Assembly: GCF_943193205.1 (NCBI RefSeq)
Contig: NZ_CALPDD010000008.1
Span: 50,894 to 114,893, forward strand
Reading direction: 5' to 3'
Length of the DNA: 64,000 bases
From: Alistipes muris
Lineage (GTDB): Bacteria > Bacteroidota > Bacteroidia > Bacteroidales > Rikenellaceae
A program made the position numbers and the translations under genes. Below the pieces are notes generated by a model that did not search any database, was not told where the DNA came from, and saw only the letters and a program-made list of their open reading frames with translations. Of the stretch, positions 16,580 to 26,852 are shown piece after piece (positions within the stretch are counted from its first letter, which is position 1; every line of letters begins with the position of its first letter).

Positions 16580-16860
16580 CTGGCGTTCTGAAAGAGCAAA
16601 TGGTCTTTTTTCAGATGTTTCGCTGCGCTTGTTTTCCTCCTCCTCCTTGCATGGCATAGCCCGCCAGCGGTCTCGGCTCATGCTGCGAGCGTCGGGTCCT
16701 CACATACGTTCTGAATGACAAATTTTACGCGGAGCCCGGCTCGCGCCTACGCGCGACCGCCCTGGCCGGGCCCGCGGGAGGAGAGAATGTATAGTTAATG
16801 AATGATCGGCCCGACACGGCAAAAATCATTAACCGTTAATTATTAACTATTGATTATTCA
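16580..16860. repeat. Intergenic repeat-bearing region between thiL and aroQ
   Basis: No gene is supported. Positions 16621-16656 are the reverse complement of a segment almost identical to 56420-56452, differing by one GGA triplet and one base; both read as TGCCATGCAAGGAGGAGG and continue into AAAACAAGCG. Positions 16701-16714 carry an inverted trace of the GTCATTCTGA repeat family. Around 16735-16785 is a very G+C-rich block with short hairpins, and 16790-16860 is A+T-rich. Confidence 0.5.
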
Positions 16861-16890
16861 TTGTTTTGTGGTTCGCTTGCGTTATCTTTG
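16861..16890 (+). promoter_or_regulatory. Promoter of aroQ-pyk
   Basis: TTG at 16861-16863 and TATCTTTG at 16883-16890 are separated by 19 nt, matching the Bacteroidetes -33/-7 promoter. The aroQ ATG lies 40 bases downstream. Confidence 0.65.
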
Positions 16891-16930
16891 TGCCCGGATT
16901 CGCCCGGGGTGCCGGGCAGTTTGCAGAGCC

Positions 16931-17374
16931 ATGAAAATATTGATTCTCAACGGGCCCAACCTCAATTTGCAGGGCCGGCGCGAAACCGGGGTCTACGGTA
17001 CGCAGCCGTTCGGCAACTTCTTCGCTGCGCTGCAAGAGCGTTATCCGCAGGTCGGGCTGGAGTATTTCCAGTCCAATATCGAGGGCGAGCTCATCGACGC
17101 CGTGCAGCAGGCCGAGGGGCGTTTCGACGGCGTGGTGTTCAACGCCGGGGGGTATACGCATACTTCCGTCGCCCTGCGCGATGCCGTCGCCGCCGTGTCG
17201 GTGCCCGTCGTCGAGGTCCATATTTCGTCGATTCTCGCCCGCGAGGAGTTCCGCCACGTCTCGCTGCTCGCGCCCGTGGCCGTCGGTTCGGTCATGGGTT
17301 TCGGGCTCGATTCTTACAGACTGGGTATCGAGGCGCTGCTCGAAAGGGCAAGGGCATCCGCTTTGCAGCAGTAA
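16931..17374 (+). CDS. aroQ: 3-dehydroquinate dehydratase, type II
   Basis: This 147-residue dodecameric shikimate-pathway enzyme dehydrates 3-dehydroquinate. NGPNLNLQGRR (residues 7-17) contains the active-site loop, with catalytic Arg17 and Tyr22 by homology. NAGGYTHTSVALRDA (71-85) binds substrate; the common form is NPGAYTHTS, so this is a mild variant. EVHISS (95-100) carries the catalytic His97. ATG 16931 starts the conserved MKILILNGPN. Pyruvate kinase follows after 19 bases, an arrangement seen in other Bacteroidetes. Confidence 0.95.
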   Translation: MKILILNGPNLNLQGRRETGVYGTQPFGNFFAALQERYPQVGLEYFQSNIEGELIDAVQQAEGRFDGVVFNAGGYTHTSVALRDAVAAVSVPVVEVHISSILAREEFRHVSLLAPVAVGSVMGFGLDSYRLGIEALLERARASALQQ

Positions 17375-17393
17375 AAAACAAAACAAGTAGAAA

Positions 17394-18857
17394 ATGGATA
17401 AGTTGAAGAAGACCAAAATCGTCGCCACCATGTCGGATTTCCGGTGTACCGAGGAGTTCGTCCGTCGGCTGGCCGACGCCGGGATGGACGTCGTGCGCAT
17501 CAATTCGGCGCATGTCACCCTCGAAGGGGCTTCCCGCATCGTCGAGACGGTCCATCGGGTCAATCCCGCCATTCCCGTCATGATCGATACCAAGGGACCC
17601 GAAATCCGCGTCACGACCCTCGCGCCCGAGTTCGGCGAGCGCATCGAGTTCAAGGCCGGCGACCGCGTCGCCGTTCGGGGGTCGGACGGTTCCGACGCCA
17701 CCACCCGCGAGGTGGTCTACATGAACGTGCCCGGCATCGTCGCCGACATCCCCGTCGGGGCCCGCATGCTCATCGCCGACGGCGAGGTCGAGCTGCGCGT
17801 CGTCGGCAAGTCCGATTCGGAGCTCGCCTGCGAGTTCGTCGGCGACGGGGCTTTGAGGTCGCGCAAGAGCGTCAACGTTCCCGGCGTCTCGATAGACCTG
17901 CCGTCGGTCACCGACAAGGACCGCCGTTTCATCGAGTGGGCCATTTCGCACGACGTCGATTTCATTGCCCATTCGTTCGTGCGTTCCGTGCGCGACTTGC
18001 AGGCCGTGCAGGCCATCCTCGACGCCCACGGCAGTCCTATCAAGATCATCTCCAAAATCGAGAACCAGGAGGGGCTCGACAACATCGACGAAATCATCGA
18101 GGCCTCCTACGGCATCATGGTCGCCCGCGGCGACCTGGGGGTCGAACTGCCCGCCGAGGTCATCCCCAATACGCAGCGGCGCATCGTCGAGAAGTGTATT
18201 TCGGCCAAGCGTCCCGTCATCATCGCCACCCAGATGCTCTATTCCATGGTCCGCAATCCGCGTCCCACGAGGGCCGAGGTGAGCGACGTGGCCAGCGCCA
18301 TCTACGAACGCGTCGACGCCGTGATGCTCAGCGACGAGACCGCCATGGGCGATTATCCCGCCGAGGCGGTGGCTACGATGGCCCGCATCGCCCGCGAAAT
18401 CGAGCGCGACGAGAGCCATTTCAAGCCCATGGTCGACCTCGACATGATTTCGGTCAACCACGAGATTACGGCCCAGCTCGCCCGGTCGGCCGTGCGGGCG
18501 TCGACCAACCTGCCCATCCGTTACGTCGTTCTCGATACCAAGACCGGGCGCACGGGGCGTTACCTGGCGGCTTTCCGCGGTCAGAAAACCGTCGTCGCCG
18601 TTTGCTACCAGCTTCACGCCCAGCGTATTCTGGCCCTTTCCTACGGCGTCGTGCCCATCCTGCGCAAGCAGGAGCTGTGCGACCGTTACCACTTCCTGAC
18701 GGATGCCATGGAGGTGGTGGGGCATCTGGAGGATAGCGATTTGCTGGCCATCGTCGGCGGCAGTTTCGGTCCCGACGGCGGTGCTTCCTACGTCGAGATC
18801 GCCGACGTGAAGCGTATCCGCGAGCGCAACGAGTACAGCGCCTGCCAGACCCATTGA
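17394..18857 (+). CDS. pyk: Pyruvate kinase
   Basis: This 487-residue glycolytic enzyme makes pyruvate and ATP from phosphoenolpyruvate and ADP. Visible motifs are KTKIVATMSD at the start, MIDTKGPEIR, ISKIENQEGLDNIDEI with the catalytic Lys, and VARGDLGVELP with metal ligands. The MLSDETAMGDYP segment differs from the common MLSGETA. The C-terminal allosteric domain is present at normal length. It is downstream of aroQ and probably cotranscribed; four bases separate it from the flippase gene. Confidence 0.95.
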   Translation: MDKLKKTKIVATMSDFRCTEEFVRRLADAGMDVVRINSAHVTLEGASRIVETVHRVNPAIPVMIDTKGPEIRVTTLAPEFGERIEFKAGDRVAVRGSDGSDATTREVVYMNVPGIVADIPVGARMLIADGEVELRVVGKSDSELACEFVGDGALRSRKSVNVPGVSIDLPSVTDKDRRFIEWAISHDVDFIAHSFVRSVRDLQAVQAILDAHGSPIKIISKIENQEGLDNIDEIIEASYGIMVARGDLGVELPAEVIPNTQRRIVEKCISAKRPVIIATQMLYSMVRNPRPTRAEVSDVASAIYERVDAVMLSDETAMGDYPAEAVATMARIAREIERDESHFKPMVDLDMISVNHEITAQLARSAVRASTNLPIRYVVLDTKTGRTGRYLAAFRGQKTVVAVCYQLHAQRILALSYGVVPILRKQELCDRYHFLTDAMEVVGHLEDSDLLAIVGGSFGPDGGASYVEIADVKRIRERNEYSACQTH

Positions 18858-18861
18858 TGCC

Positions 18862-20328
18862 GTGGCGGGCGAATTGAAAGAGCGCGTCGCGCGCGGCGTG
18901 GCTTGGTCCATCGGCGAGAAGGCCGGTACGATGCTCCTGCAAATGGGAGTGTCGATCGTCGTGTTGCGTCTGCTCATGCCCGGCGATTTCGGCGTCGTAG
19001 CCATCCTCACTGCTTTCGCCGCCTTCGCTGTGGTCGTCGTCGACAGCGGTTTTTCGCAGACCCTCATCCGCAAGACCGAGCCTTCGGCCGAGGATTACCG
19101 TTCGGTGTTCCTCTTCAACATCGGGGTTTCGGCCGTGCTTTACGTGTTGCTCACGGCCTTGTCGCCTGTGGTGGCCCGTTATTACGACATGCCCGTCATC
19201 ACGCAGATCGCCCCGGTCTTCTTTCTGTTGGTGCCCGTCAATGCGCTGTGCGTCATCCAACATACCATTTTCACCCGGCGTTTCCGATTCGCCCTTTTGT
19301 CCAAGGTCACTTTCACTGCTTCATTGGTCAGCGGCGTTGCGGCCGTGCTGTTGGCGTTGGCCGGATGCGGGGTGTGGAGCTTGGTTGCCCAGCGGGTTTT
19401 GCAGATGGCCGTGCGGGCCTTGCTGTTGTGGTGGCTCAGCGACTGGCGGCCCCGGCGCAGCGCGGGTTGGAGTTTCGCGGCCTTGCGCGAGATGGCGCCG
19501 TTCAGTTTCAGTTTGTTGGCCACCGACCTCATCTCGGCTGTCTATAACAAGATTCCGCAGCTCTTCATCGGCAGGCTCTATTCGGCCCAGACCCTCGGTT
19601 TCTTCGACCAGGCGCTCAAGCTCAAGGACCTGCCCGTCTCTTCGACCATGACCGCCGTGCAGGGGGTCACTTATCCGGCGTTCTCCCGCATCGCCGGCGA
19701 CGGGCGCAAGTTCGCCGAAAGTTTCCGGCAGGTGACTATGATTGTGGCCTATGCCATGTTTCCCGTCATGCTCGGTCTTTCGGCTGTGGCGCGTGACATG
19801 TTCGCCGTGCTGTTGGGCGACAAGTGGATGCCTACGGTGCCTTATTTCGAGGCCGTTTGCTTGGCCGGGCTTTTCTATCCGGTGGCGATGGTGGCTTACA
19901 ACGTCATGAAAGTGCGGTGCGGGGGGGCCCTTATCGTCCGGCTGGAGGTCTCCAAGAAGATTGTCCTGACGGCCATCTTCGCCCTCACGATTCCCCGCAG
20001 CGTGCAGGCCGTTGTGTGGGGGCTGGTCGTTTTCGCCGCATGCGAAATGGTTGTCAACGTCTGGGCCGCCCTGCGTGTCTCGGCATTGCCGGCGCGGCGT
20101 TTCGTGCGGACGCTGTTTCCGATAGCGTGCGTCGCCGGGGCCATGTATGCGGCCGTCCGAGGGGTGGCGGGGGCTCCCGTCGCCAACCCGTGGCTGCGGT
20201 TGCTGTTGGAGGTCGTCTGCGGGGCGGTCGTCTATCTGCTTCTCTCGCTGCTTTTCCGCTTGGAGGCGTTCCGCGAGCTTCGCGACATCGTCCGCAGGCA
20301 GTTCGCCGCGCCGCCGCACGAAATTTAG
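18862..20328 (+). CDS. Oligosaccharide/polysaccharide flippase (Wzx-like, MOP superfamily)
   Basis: This 488-residue integral membrane protein has about 12-14 hydrophobic helices and the N-terminal signature GVAWSIGEKAGTMLLQMGVS, typical of lipid-linked oligosaccharide or colanic-acid type exporters. NKIPQLFIGRLYSAQTLGFFDQ resembles the MOP family mid-region. It would move lipid-linked sugar across the inner membrane. It starts at GTG four bases after pyk, with no other polysaccharide genes nearby, so the cargo cannot be assigned. A strong terminator follows. Confidence 0.85.
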   Translation: MAGELKERVARGVAWSIGEKAGTMLLQMGVSIVVLRLLMPGDFGVVAILTAFAAFAVVVVDSGFSQTLIRKTEPSAEDYRSVFLFNIGVSAVLYVLLTALSPVVARYYDMPVITQIAPVFFLLVPVNALCVIQHTIFTRRFRFALLSKVTFTASLVSGVAAVLLALAGCGVWSLVAQRVLQMAVRALLLWWLSDWRPRRSAGWSFAALREMAPFSFSLLATDLISAVYNKIPQLFIGRLYSAQTLGFFDQALKLKDLPVSSTMTAVQGVTYPAFSRIAGDGRKFAESFRQVTMIVAYAMFPVMLGLSAVARDMFAVLLGDKWMPTVPYFEAVCLAGLFYPVAMVAYNVMKVRCGGALIVRLEVSKKIVLTAIFALTIPRSVQAVVWGLVVFAACEMVVNVWAALRVSALPARRFVRTLFPIACVAGAMYAAVRGVAGAPVANPWLRLLLEVVCGAVVYLLLSLLFRLEAFRELRDIVRRQFAAPPHEI

Positions 20329-20355
20329 TAAGCGTAAAAATCGCCGTTTCTTGAT

Positions 20356-20391
20356 AGGCGGAAAATCCTGCGATTTTCCGCCTCTTTTTTT
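20356..20391 (+). terminator. Strong rho-independent terminator after the flippase gene
   Basis: A perfect 12-bp stem (20356-20367 with 20372-20383) and tetraloop CTGC are followed by a run of eight T. It separates the aroQ-pyk-flippase unit from the PUL. Confidence 0.9.
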
Positions 20392-20537
20392 GTTGCCGGA
20401 GTGTTCGTTTTTGTTGTCGCGGCGCGACGCAAATCCTTTGCCGTGCGGTTTTTCCGGCTTCGGTTTTCCGGACGTCCGGCGGGTTCGCAGATTGCGTCCG
20501 GCGGGTTGCTTCCGGGTCGTATTTTTTGGAAAATCGC

Positions 20538-20557
20538 AAGTGTGTGCGCACACACTT
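20538..20557. promoter_or_regulatory. 20-bp perfect palindrome, probable LacI-family operator
   Basis: AAGTGTGTGC at 20538-20547 is followed directly by its reverse complement at 20548-20557, with a central CG as in many LacI-family operators. Its right end overlaps the -33 TTTG (20556-20559) of the regulator's own promoter, 40 bases before the ATG. This is the arrangement expected for autorepression of the regulator and the PUL behind it. Confidence 0.7.
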
Positions 20558-20587
20558 TGGATATTCGGAAAATTGTTTCTATGTTTG
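20556..20587 (+). promoter_or_regulatory. Promoter of the lacI-type regulator and PUL
   Basis: TTTG at 20556-20559 and TATGTTTG (plus C) at 20580-20587 are separated by 20 nt, an ideal -33/-7 pair. The ATG at 20597 leaves only a few bases of leader. Confidence 0.75.
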
Positions 20588-20596
20588 CATACAACG

Positions 20597-21667
20597 ATGG
20601 ACAAGCTCAAAGAACATATCCGCATCGTCGACATCGCCCGTATGGCCGGAGTTTCGGCCGGGACGGTCGACCGCGTGCTCCACAACCGGGGCAAGGTCTC
20701 CGAGGAGAATCTGCGCCGCATCCGCGAGGTGCTCTCGGCGGTCGACTACCAGCCCAACCTCGTGGCCCGGTCGCTGGCTTCGAGCCGCGAACGGACCCTG
20801 GCCGTCATCATTCCCTCGTTCCGCGAGGGCGATTACTGGGCCGACGTCGACGCCGGGATTTCGCGCGCCGCCGTCGGGGCCGAGCGTTTCAACGTCCGGG
20901 TCCGCCGTTTCTTCTTCGACCAGTACGACCACGCCACCTTTTTAAGGACGCTCGCCCGCGTGCGCGACGAGCATTTCGACGGCGTGCTGCTCGCTACGCT
21001 CTTTGCCGATTCGGTCGTGGCCTATGCGCACGAGTTGGACGCCGAAGGGATTCCCTACGTCTTCGTCGATTCCAACATCGCCGGCTGCAACCGCCTGGCC
21101 TATTTCGGCACTTCGTCGGCCGACGCCGGATGCGTCGCGGCCCGGCTGCTCGCCGACCGCATCGCGCCCGACGCCGACATCCTCGTGGGCAGTATCGTCC
21201 ACCGCGGCGACGGTGGGTCCAACCAGTGCCGCAGCCGCGAGGCGGGTTTCCGCGACTACCTCGGCCGCGCAGGGTTCCGCGGCCGCCTGCTCGGGGTTTC
21301 GCTCCGGCTCGACGACGAGGCTTACAACCGCCGCGTGCTCGATGAGCTGTTCGGCCGGAACCCCCGTATCGCCGGGGCCGTCACCTTCAATTCGACTTGC
21401 TATATTCTCGCCAACTACCTCCGCGCTTCGGGCCGCGACGGGGTGCGGCTCGTCGGCTACGATGTCATCCCCCGCAACCGTGAGATGCTCGAAGCAGGGG
21501 TCGTCACGGCGCTCGTCGCCCAGCGTCCCGCGGCGCAGGGTTACCACGGGGTCATGGCGCTCTGCGACATGCTGGTCAGCGGCCGCCGCGGTCCGACCGA
21601 CAACCTGATGCCCATCGACATCGTCCTCCGCGAAAACGTACAATTTTATAATAGCCACATCATCTGA
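20597..21667 (+). CDS. LacI-family transcriptional regulator of the PUL
   Basis: This 356-residue regulator has an N-terminal helix-turn-helix ([21 protein letters not shown], residues ~10-30) and hinge helix, then a periplasmic-binding-protein-like sensor domain from ~65 ([15 protein letters not shown]). The effector would be a sugar or sugar acid; with uxuA and a mannonate oxidoreductase directly downstream, a uronate-pathway intermediate is plausible but inferred. The ORF is open upstream, but ATG 20597 fits the promoter and operator. The SDR gene begins two bases after the stop, so the regulator heads the operon. No hybrid two-component or sigma/anti-sigma regulator is seen in the locus. 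Confidence 0.92.
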   Translation: MDKLKEHIRIVDIARMAGVSAGTVDRVLHNRGKVSEENLRRIREVLSAVDYQPNLVARSLASSRERTLAVIIPSFREGDYWADVDAGISRAAVGAERFNVRVRRFFFDQYDHATFLRTLARVRDEHFDGVLLATLFADSVVAYAHELDAEGIPYVFVDSNIAGCNRLAYFGTSSADAGCVAARLLADRIAPDADILVGSIVHRGDGGSNQCRSREAGFRDYLGRAGFRGRLLGVSLRLDDEAYNRRVLDELFGRNPRIAGAVTFNSTCYILANYLRASGRDGVRLVGYDVIPRNREMLEAGVVTALVAQRPAAQGYHGVMALCDMLVSGRRGPTDNLMPIDIVLRENVQFYNSHII

Positions 21668-21669
21668 TT

Positions 21670-22482
21670 ATGAAAAATCTTTTCGACATTCGCGGCCTCG
21701 TGGTCGTGGTTACGGGCGGTGCCGGTATCCTGGGCCGTTCCATTTGCCGCTACCTGGCCGAACAGGGCGCTTCGGTCGTCGTGCTCGACCGCGACGCGCA
21801 GGCGGGCGGCGAGCTGCTCGACGCCATCCGGCAGCAGGGGGGCGACGGGCTTTTCCTCACCACCGACGTGCTCGACCGCGAAGTGCTGGAGCGCAACCGT
21901 GCCGACATCCTCGCCAAGTACGGCCGTATCGACGTCCTGCTCAACGCCGCAGGCGGCAACATGGGCGGCGCGACCATCGCTCCCGACAAGTCGTTCCTCG
22001 ACCTCGAAATCGACGCTTTCAAGAAGGTCGTCGACCTCAACCTTTTCGGTACGGTACTCCCCACTACGGTCTTCGGCGAGGCCATGACCGCCCGCAAGAA
22101 AGGCGTCATCGTCAACTTCTGCTCCGACTCGGCCCTGCGTCCGCTTACCCGCGTCGTGGGCTACGGCGCCGCCAAGGCCGCCATCGGCAACTATACCAAA
22201 TATATGGCCGCCGAGCTCGCCACCAAGTTCAGCCCCGAGATGCGCGTCAACGCCATCGTCCCCGGGTTCCTGCTCACCAACCAGAACCGGGCGCTGCTGA
22301 CCAACCCCGACGGTTCCTATACCGACCGCGCGCGGACCATCATCGCCCACACGCCCGCCGGACGCTTCGCCGAGCCCGAGGAGCTGTTGGGTACCATCCA
22401 TTACCTCATCAGCGACGCTTCGTCGTTCGTGACCGGGGCCCTGGCCGTGGTCGACGGCGGTTTCGACGCCTTTTCGATTTAA
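21670..22482 (+). CDS. SDR-family oxidoreductase, probable D-mannonate oxidoreductase (fructuronate reductase)
   Basis: This 270-residue short-chain dehydrogenase has the NAD(P)-binding motif TGGAGILG at residues 15-22, NAAGG near 97-101 and the catalytic Tyr165/Lys169 pair (GYGAAK), and ends in [14 protein letters not shown]. In Bacteroidetes an SDR of this type next to uxuA is the D-mannonate oxidoreductase that reduces fructuronate to mannonate in glucuronate breakdown. That specific function is inferred from the neighbour. The gene starts two bases after the regulator and ends 14 bases before uxuA. Confidence 0.85.
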   Translation: MKNLFDIRGLVVVVTGGAGILGRSICRYLAEQGASVVVLDRDAQAGGELLDAIRQQGGDGLFLTTDVLDREVLERNRADILAKYGRIDVLLNAAGGNMGGATIAPDKSFLDLEIDAFKKVVDLNLFGTVLPTTVFGEAMTARKKGVIVNFCSDSALRPLTRVVGYGAAKAAIGNYTKYMAAELATKFSPEMRVNAIVPGFLLTNQNRALLTNPDGSYTDRARTIIAHTPAGRFAEPEELLGTIHYLISDASSFVTGALAVVDGGFDAFSI

Positions 22483-22496
22483 CGAATAATCATCCC

Positions 22497-23675
22497 ATGC
22501 CTATCCTTTGCACTCAGTCCTGGCGCTGGTACGGGCCCGATGACCCCGTATCGCTGGAGTATATCCGGCAGGCAGGCGCCACCGATATCGTCCATGCGCT
22601 GCACCACATCCCCAACGGCGAGGTGTGGCCCGTCGACGAAATCCGCAGGCGGCAGCAGCTCATCGCCGATGCCGGGCTCACCTGGTCCGTCGTCGAGAGC
22701 GTGCCCGTCCACGAGCATATCAAAACCCGGTCGGGCGAGTTCCAGCGCTATATCGACAATTACAAGCAGTCGATCCGCAACCTCGCCGCCTGTGGCATCC
22801 GTACCATAACCTACAATTTTATGCCCGTCCTCGACTGGACGCGTACCGACCTCGCTTTCACCGTCGCCGACGGTTCCAAGGCCCTGCGCTTCGAGCGGGC
22901 GGCTTTCATGGCGTTCGACCTCTTCATTCTCGGGCGGCCCGCTGCCGAACAAGAGTACTCCGACGCTGAAAAGGCCGTCGCCCGGGCCCGTTTCGAGCGG
23001 ATGGACGACGCTGAAAAAGAGCTCCTTACGCGCAACATGATTGCCGGGCTTCCCGGTGCCGAGGAGAGTTTCACGCTCGACCGGTTCCGCCGCGAGCTCG
23101 ACCGTTACGAGGGCATCGGCGCCGAAACGCTGCGGGCCAACCTCGTGGCATTCCTCCGGGAGGTTTGCCCCGTCGCCGACGAGGCGGGGGCTGTGCTGGT
23201 CATCCATCCCGACGACCCGCCCTATCCGATTCTCGGCTTGCCGCGCATCCTCTCCACCGCCGCCGATTTCCGCAAGCTCACCGACGCGGTGCCCAACCCC
23301 TCCAACGGGCTGTGCCTTTGCACCGGGTCGTTCGGCGTGCGCGCCGACAACGACCTGCCCGCCATGATGCGCGAGTTCGGCGACCGCGTGGGGTTCGTCC
23401 ATCTGCGCTCCACGCAGCGCGATGCCGAGGGCAATTTCTACGAAGCCAACCATTTGGAGGGCAACGTGCCGATGTTCGAGGTCATGAAGGCGCTGCTTGA
23501 AATCCAGCAGCGGCAGGGCCGTTCCATCCCCATGCGGCCCGACCACGGACACCAGATGTGCGACGACCTCGGCCGCCGTTCCAACCCCGGCTATTCGTGC
23601 TACGGGCGCCTGCGGGGGCTCGCCGAACTGCGCGGGCTGGAGTTGGGCATCGCCCGTTCGCTCTTCGCCCAATAA
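22497..23675 (+). CDS. uxuA: Mannonate dehydratase
   Basis: This 392-residue metal-dependent enzyme dehydrates D-mannonate to 2-keto-3-deoxygluconate in hexuronate catabolism. It has the UxuA layout: [12 protein letters not shown] and HHIPNGEVW near the N-terminus, [11 protein letters not shown], the VIHPDDPP metal-binding loop, [20 protein letters not shown], and MRPDHGHQM near the end. Length is typical. ATG 22497 is the first Met and matches the conserved [17 protein letters not shown] start. Uronate isomerase (uxaC) and KDG kinase/aldolase are not in this window. Confidence 0.95.
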   Translation: MPILCTQSWRWYGPDDPVSLEYIRQAGATDIVHALHHIPNGEVWPVDEIRRRQQLIADAGLTWSVVESVPVHEHIKTRSGEFQRYIDNYKQSIRNLAACGIRTITYNFMPVLDWTRTDLAFTVADGSKALRFERAAFMAFDLFILGRPAAEQEYSDAEKAVARARFERMDDAEKELLTRNMIAGLPGAEESFTLDRFRRELDRYEGIGAETLRANLVAFLREVCPVADEAGAVLVIHPDDPPYPILGLPRILSTAADFRKLTDAVPNPSNGLCLCTGSFGVRADNDLPAMMREFGDRVGFVHLRSTQRDAEGNFYEANHLEGNVPMFEVMKALLEIQQRQGRSIPMRPDHGHQMCDDLGRRSNPGYSCYGRLRGLAELRGLELGIARSLFAQ

Positions 23676-23703
23676 TGACAGACCAACCTTAATATAAACC
23701 TTT

Positions 23704-26700
23704 ATGAAGAAACTTTTGACGCAACTCCATTCGCAGTGGCTGCTCCTCGCGGGGCTCGTGCTGCTGTCTCCGGGGCTTGTTTCGGCGCAAAATGCCGGGG
23801 GGGGGGGAATTTTACCTTCTCCGGCGAGGTCTACGCCGACGGTGAGCCTCTTATAGGCGCTACGGTCACCGAGCCCGGCACTTCCAACGGTACCGTCACC
23901 GGTGCCGGCGGCGCTTTCTCGCTCCGCCTTTCGCGGCGGGGCGCCGAGGTGCAGGTGTCGTTCATCGGCTACGAGACCCGCACCCTGCGCGCGCAGGCCG
24001 ACCGCCTGCGCATCGACCTGGTGGCCGACGCCCAGCAGATCGACGAAGTGATGGTCGTCGCTTACGGCACGATGAAGAAGCGCGACATCACGGGCGCCGT
24101 CACCTCCCTTTCGGAGGAGGCCATCGAGCGCAAAATGGCTTCCAACGTCTTCGAGGCCATGCAGGGACAGGTCGCCGGCGTCCACATCACGGCCGGTTCG
24201 GGCCAGCCCGGCGAGTCCGCTTCGGTCAACGTGCGCGGTATCTCCACTTTCTCGGCCGAGGGAGTCAAGCCCCTGTTCGTCGTCGACGGCATCCCCATGG
24301 AGGACATCGACGGCATCAACACTTCCGACATCCTCTCGGTCGAGGTGCTCAAGGATGCCGCATCGGCCGCCATGTACGGTTCGCGTTCGGCCAACGGCGT
24401 CTTCATCATCACCACCAAGGGCGGTTCGGTCTCCGCGCCGCGCGTCGAGGTCAAGTACTACCATTCGTGGGGCAAGCTCTCCCACAAGCTCGCGCAGGCC
24501 ACCCGCGCCGACCGCCGCAACTACGACCTCAAGCGCCGGGCGTTCTTCCTTGAGAACAAAATCGGTACGCCCGACGAGAGCTTCATGATTATCCAGGATT
24601 CGCTCAACGCGTCGTTCAACATCGACAACGACTACCAGGACATCCTGTTCCAATGGGGCCAGAAAGACCAGGTCGACCTCAGCGTCTCGGGCGGTTCCGA
24701 CAAAATCAAGTACTACGGCTCCACGGGCTATTACAACGAGCGCGGTATCGTGCCCAACACCGGGTTCCAGCGCCTCACGGCCCGTCTCAACGCCGATTAC
24801 AACGCCAACAGCTGGCTCACGCTCCACAGCCGCGTCTCGCTGGGCTATTCGCAGAAGAACGGCATCAACGAGGGCCAGCTCATGACGGCCATGCTTTCGC
24901 GCCGTCCCTATTTCAATCTCTATTATCCCGACGGGTCGCTCGCGGGCGTCTTCCAGGGGCAGAAAAGTCCGCTCGCACAGGTCGAGTACACCACCGACCG
25001 CACCGAGTACTACAAGGTCAATTTCTACCAGGGTTTCGAGGTCAGGCTGGCCAAGGGGCTCACTTTCTCCACCAACATCAACGCCAATCTCTACCTCGAC
25101 AAGCGCCGCCGCGTCTATCCCAGCATGATTACCGACGAGTGGCAGAAAAGCAATACGGGCTATTCCAACGACAATCTCAACTGGAACTGGCTCAACGAGA
25201 ACGTCCTCACCTACAAAAATTCGTGGGGCGGCCATAACTTCACCGCCATGGTCGGTTTCAGCGAGCAGCAGTGGCGTTACGACCGCAACGTCTTGTCGGG
25301 CATCAATTCGTCGTCCGACTTCCTCACGACGATGAACGCCTTTTCGGCCAACCTCATCCTCTCCGAAACCGGGGCCTGGCAGCAGAACCACGCCATGGCG
25401 TCGCTCTTCGCACGCGTCAATTACGATTACAAGTCGCGTTATCTGGTGCAGGCCACCGTCCGCCGCGACGGGTCGTCGCGCTTCTCCAAGAAGAACCGCT
25501 GGGGCAACTTCCCCTCCGTGTCGGCCGCCTGGCGTCTCTCCGACGAGCCGTTCATGAAGTTCTCGCGCCGCGTGCTCGACGACGCCAAGATACGCGTCAG
25601 CTGGGGTGTCACCGGCAACGAGCAGATAGGCAATTACGATTATCTCTATTCCTACACCACGGGCGACATCTACGACGGCATCGGCGGCGTCTATCCCGCC
25701 CGGCTCGCCGTCGACAACCTGCGCTGGGAGGAGACCCGCCAGACCGACGTCGGTCTCGACCTGAGCTTCTTCGGCCAGCGGCTCACCCTCACCGCCGATT
25801 ATTACGACAAGTATACCGACGGCCTGCTGGCCAACCTCGAACTGCCCAAGGAGTCGGGTTTCGGGTCCATGCGCACCAACATCGGCGAGGTCCGCAACCG
25901 CGGTTTCGAGCTCTCGGTCGCAGGCGACCTGGTCCGCACGCGCGATTTCCGTTGGAACGCGTCGTTCAACATTTCGCGCAACTGGAACAGCATCGAGCGT
26001 CTTTCGACGGGCGAACCTTACCTTGAGGGCGACCTGTGGTGGATGCAGGAGGGCGGTTCGGTCGGCGATTTCTACGGTTACCGCCAGCTCGGCATCTTCC
26101 GTTACGACCAGTCCAACGCCTTCACGCCCGATACGTGGCAGCAGCTCACGCCCGTCTTCGAGGGGGGCGAGTTCCGCGGCTATACGCTCAACGGCCAGGC
26201 CTATACGGGCGACGTCGTGCAGAAGAAGCTGCCCAACGGCAAGCCTTTCCGCGGCGGCGACATCAATTGGGACGAGGCTCCCGGTTCGCGCGACGGGGTC
26301 ATCGACGAGAACGACCGCATGGTCCTCGGCAACGCCCTGCCCACCTATACGGGCGGTCTCTCCACGACTTTCACCTATAAGAACGTTTCGCTCTTCGTGT
26401 CGTTCTATTATTCGTTCGGCGCCAAGATTTACAACGACGCCGAGCACCAGCGCAACATGTTCAAGTATTCGTCGACCACTCCCTCGCCCCATGTCATCAA
26501 CAACATCTGGGTGCACCAGGGCGACGAGGCGCTTTACCCGCGGCCTTATAACGACGAGTTCAACAATGCGCGCTACGCCAATTCGTTCTACCTCGAAAAG
26601 GGCGATTTCATCCGCCTGCAGAACATCCGGCTCAGCTACGACCTGCCCGAGCGGTGGCTCAAGCCCGTGCGCATCAAGTCGCTGCAGGTCTACTTCTTCG

Positions 26701-26840
26701 CCAACAACCCCCTCACCTGGACCGCTTACAGCGGCTACGACCCCGAATTTTCGTCGGCCAATCCGCTGCGCATCGGCAAGGATACGTACCGTTATCCCCA
26801 CAAGCGTGAGTTCGGTGCGGGCCTGAACGTCAAATTTTAA
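23704..26840 (+). CDS. SusC-like TonB-dependent outer membrane receptor, interrupted at an 11-G tract
   Basis: This is the outer-membrane glycan importer partner of SusD. ATG 23704 gives a good signal peptide (MKKLLTQLHSQWLLLAGLVL then LVSA/QN), but 11 consecutive Gs at 23797-23807 put it out of frame and it stops at 23854. The remaining ~1,010 residues continue in another frame to 26840: a carboxypeptidase-regulatory-like domain (GEVYADGEPLIGATV), a plug domain (VMVVAYGTMKKRDITGAV) and a ~700-residue beta-barrel ending in GAGLNVKF. Nine or twelve Gs would restore one reading frame. Either expression is switched by slippage or the run was miscounted. A GTG at 23736 gives an open frame but no signal peptide. 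Confidence 0.9.
23797..23807 (+). repeat. Homopolymeric 11-G tract in the susC signal-peptide region
   Basis: Eleven consecutive Gs lie about 31 codons into susC, just after the predicted signal-peptidase site. The count is out of frame; 9 or 12 would join the signal peptide to the mature receptor. Confidence 0.9.
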
Positions 26841-26852
26841 CCGATTACCGCC

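Noticed and set aside
19921..19927. Seven-G run in the flippase gene
   Set aside because: It is shorter than the susC and lipocalin tracts and in frame; not long enough to argue for slippage on its own.
23736..26840. SusC starting at GTG 23736 as an intact gene
   Set aside because: That start gives no signal peptide, which a TonB receptor needs, while the other frame upstream of the G tract has a perfect one.
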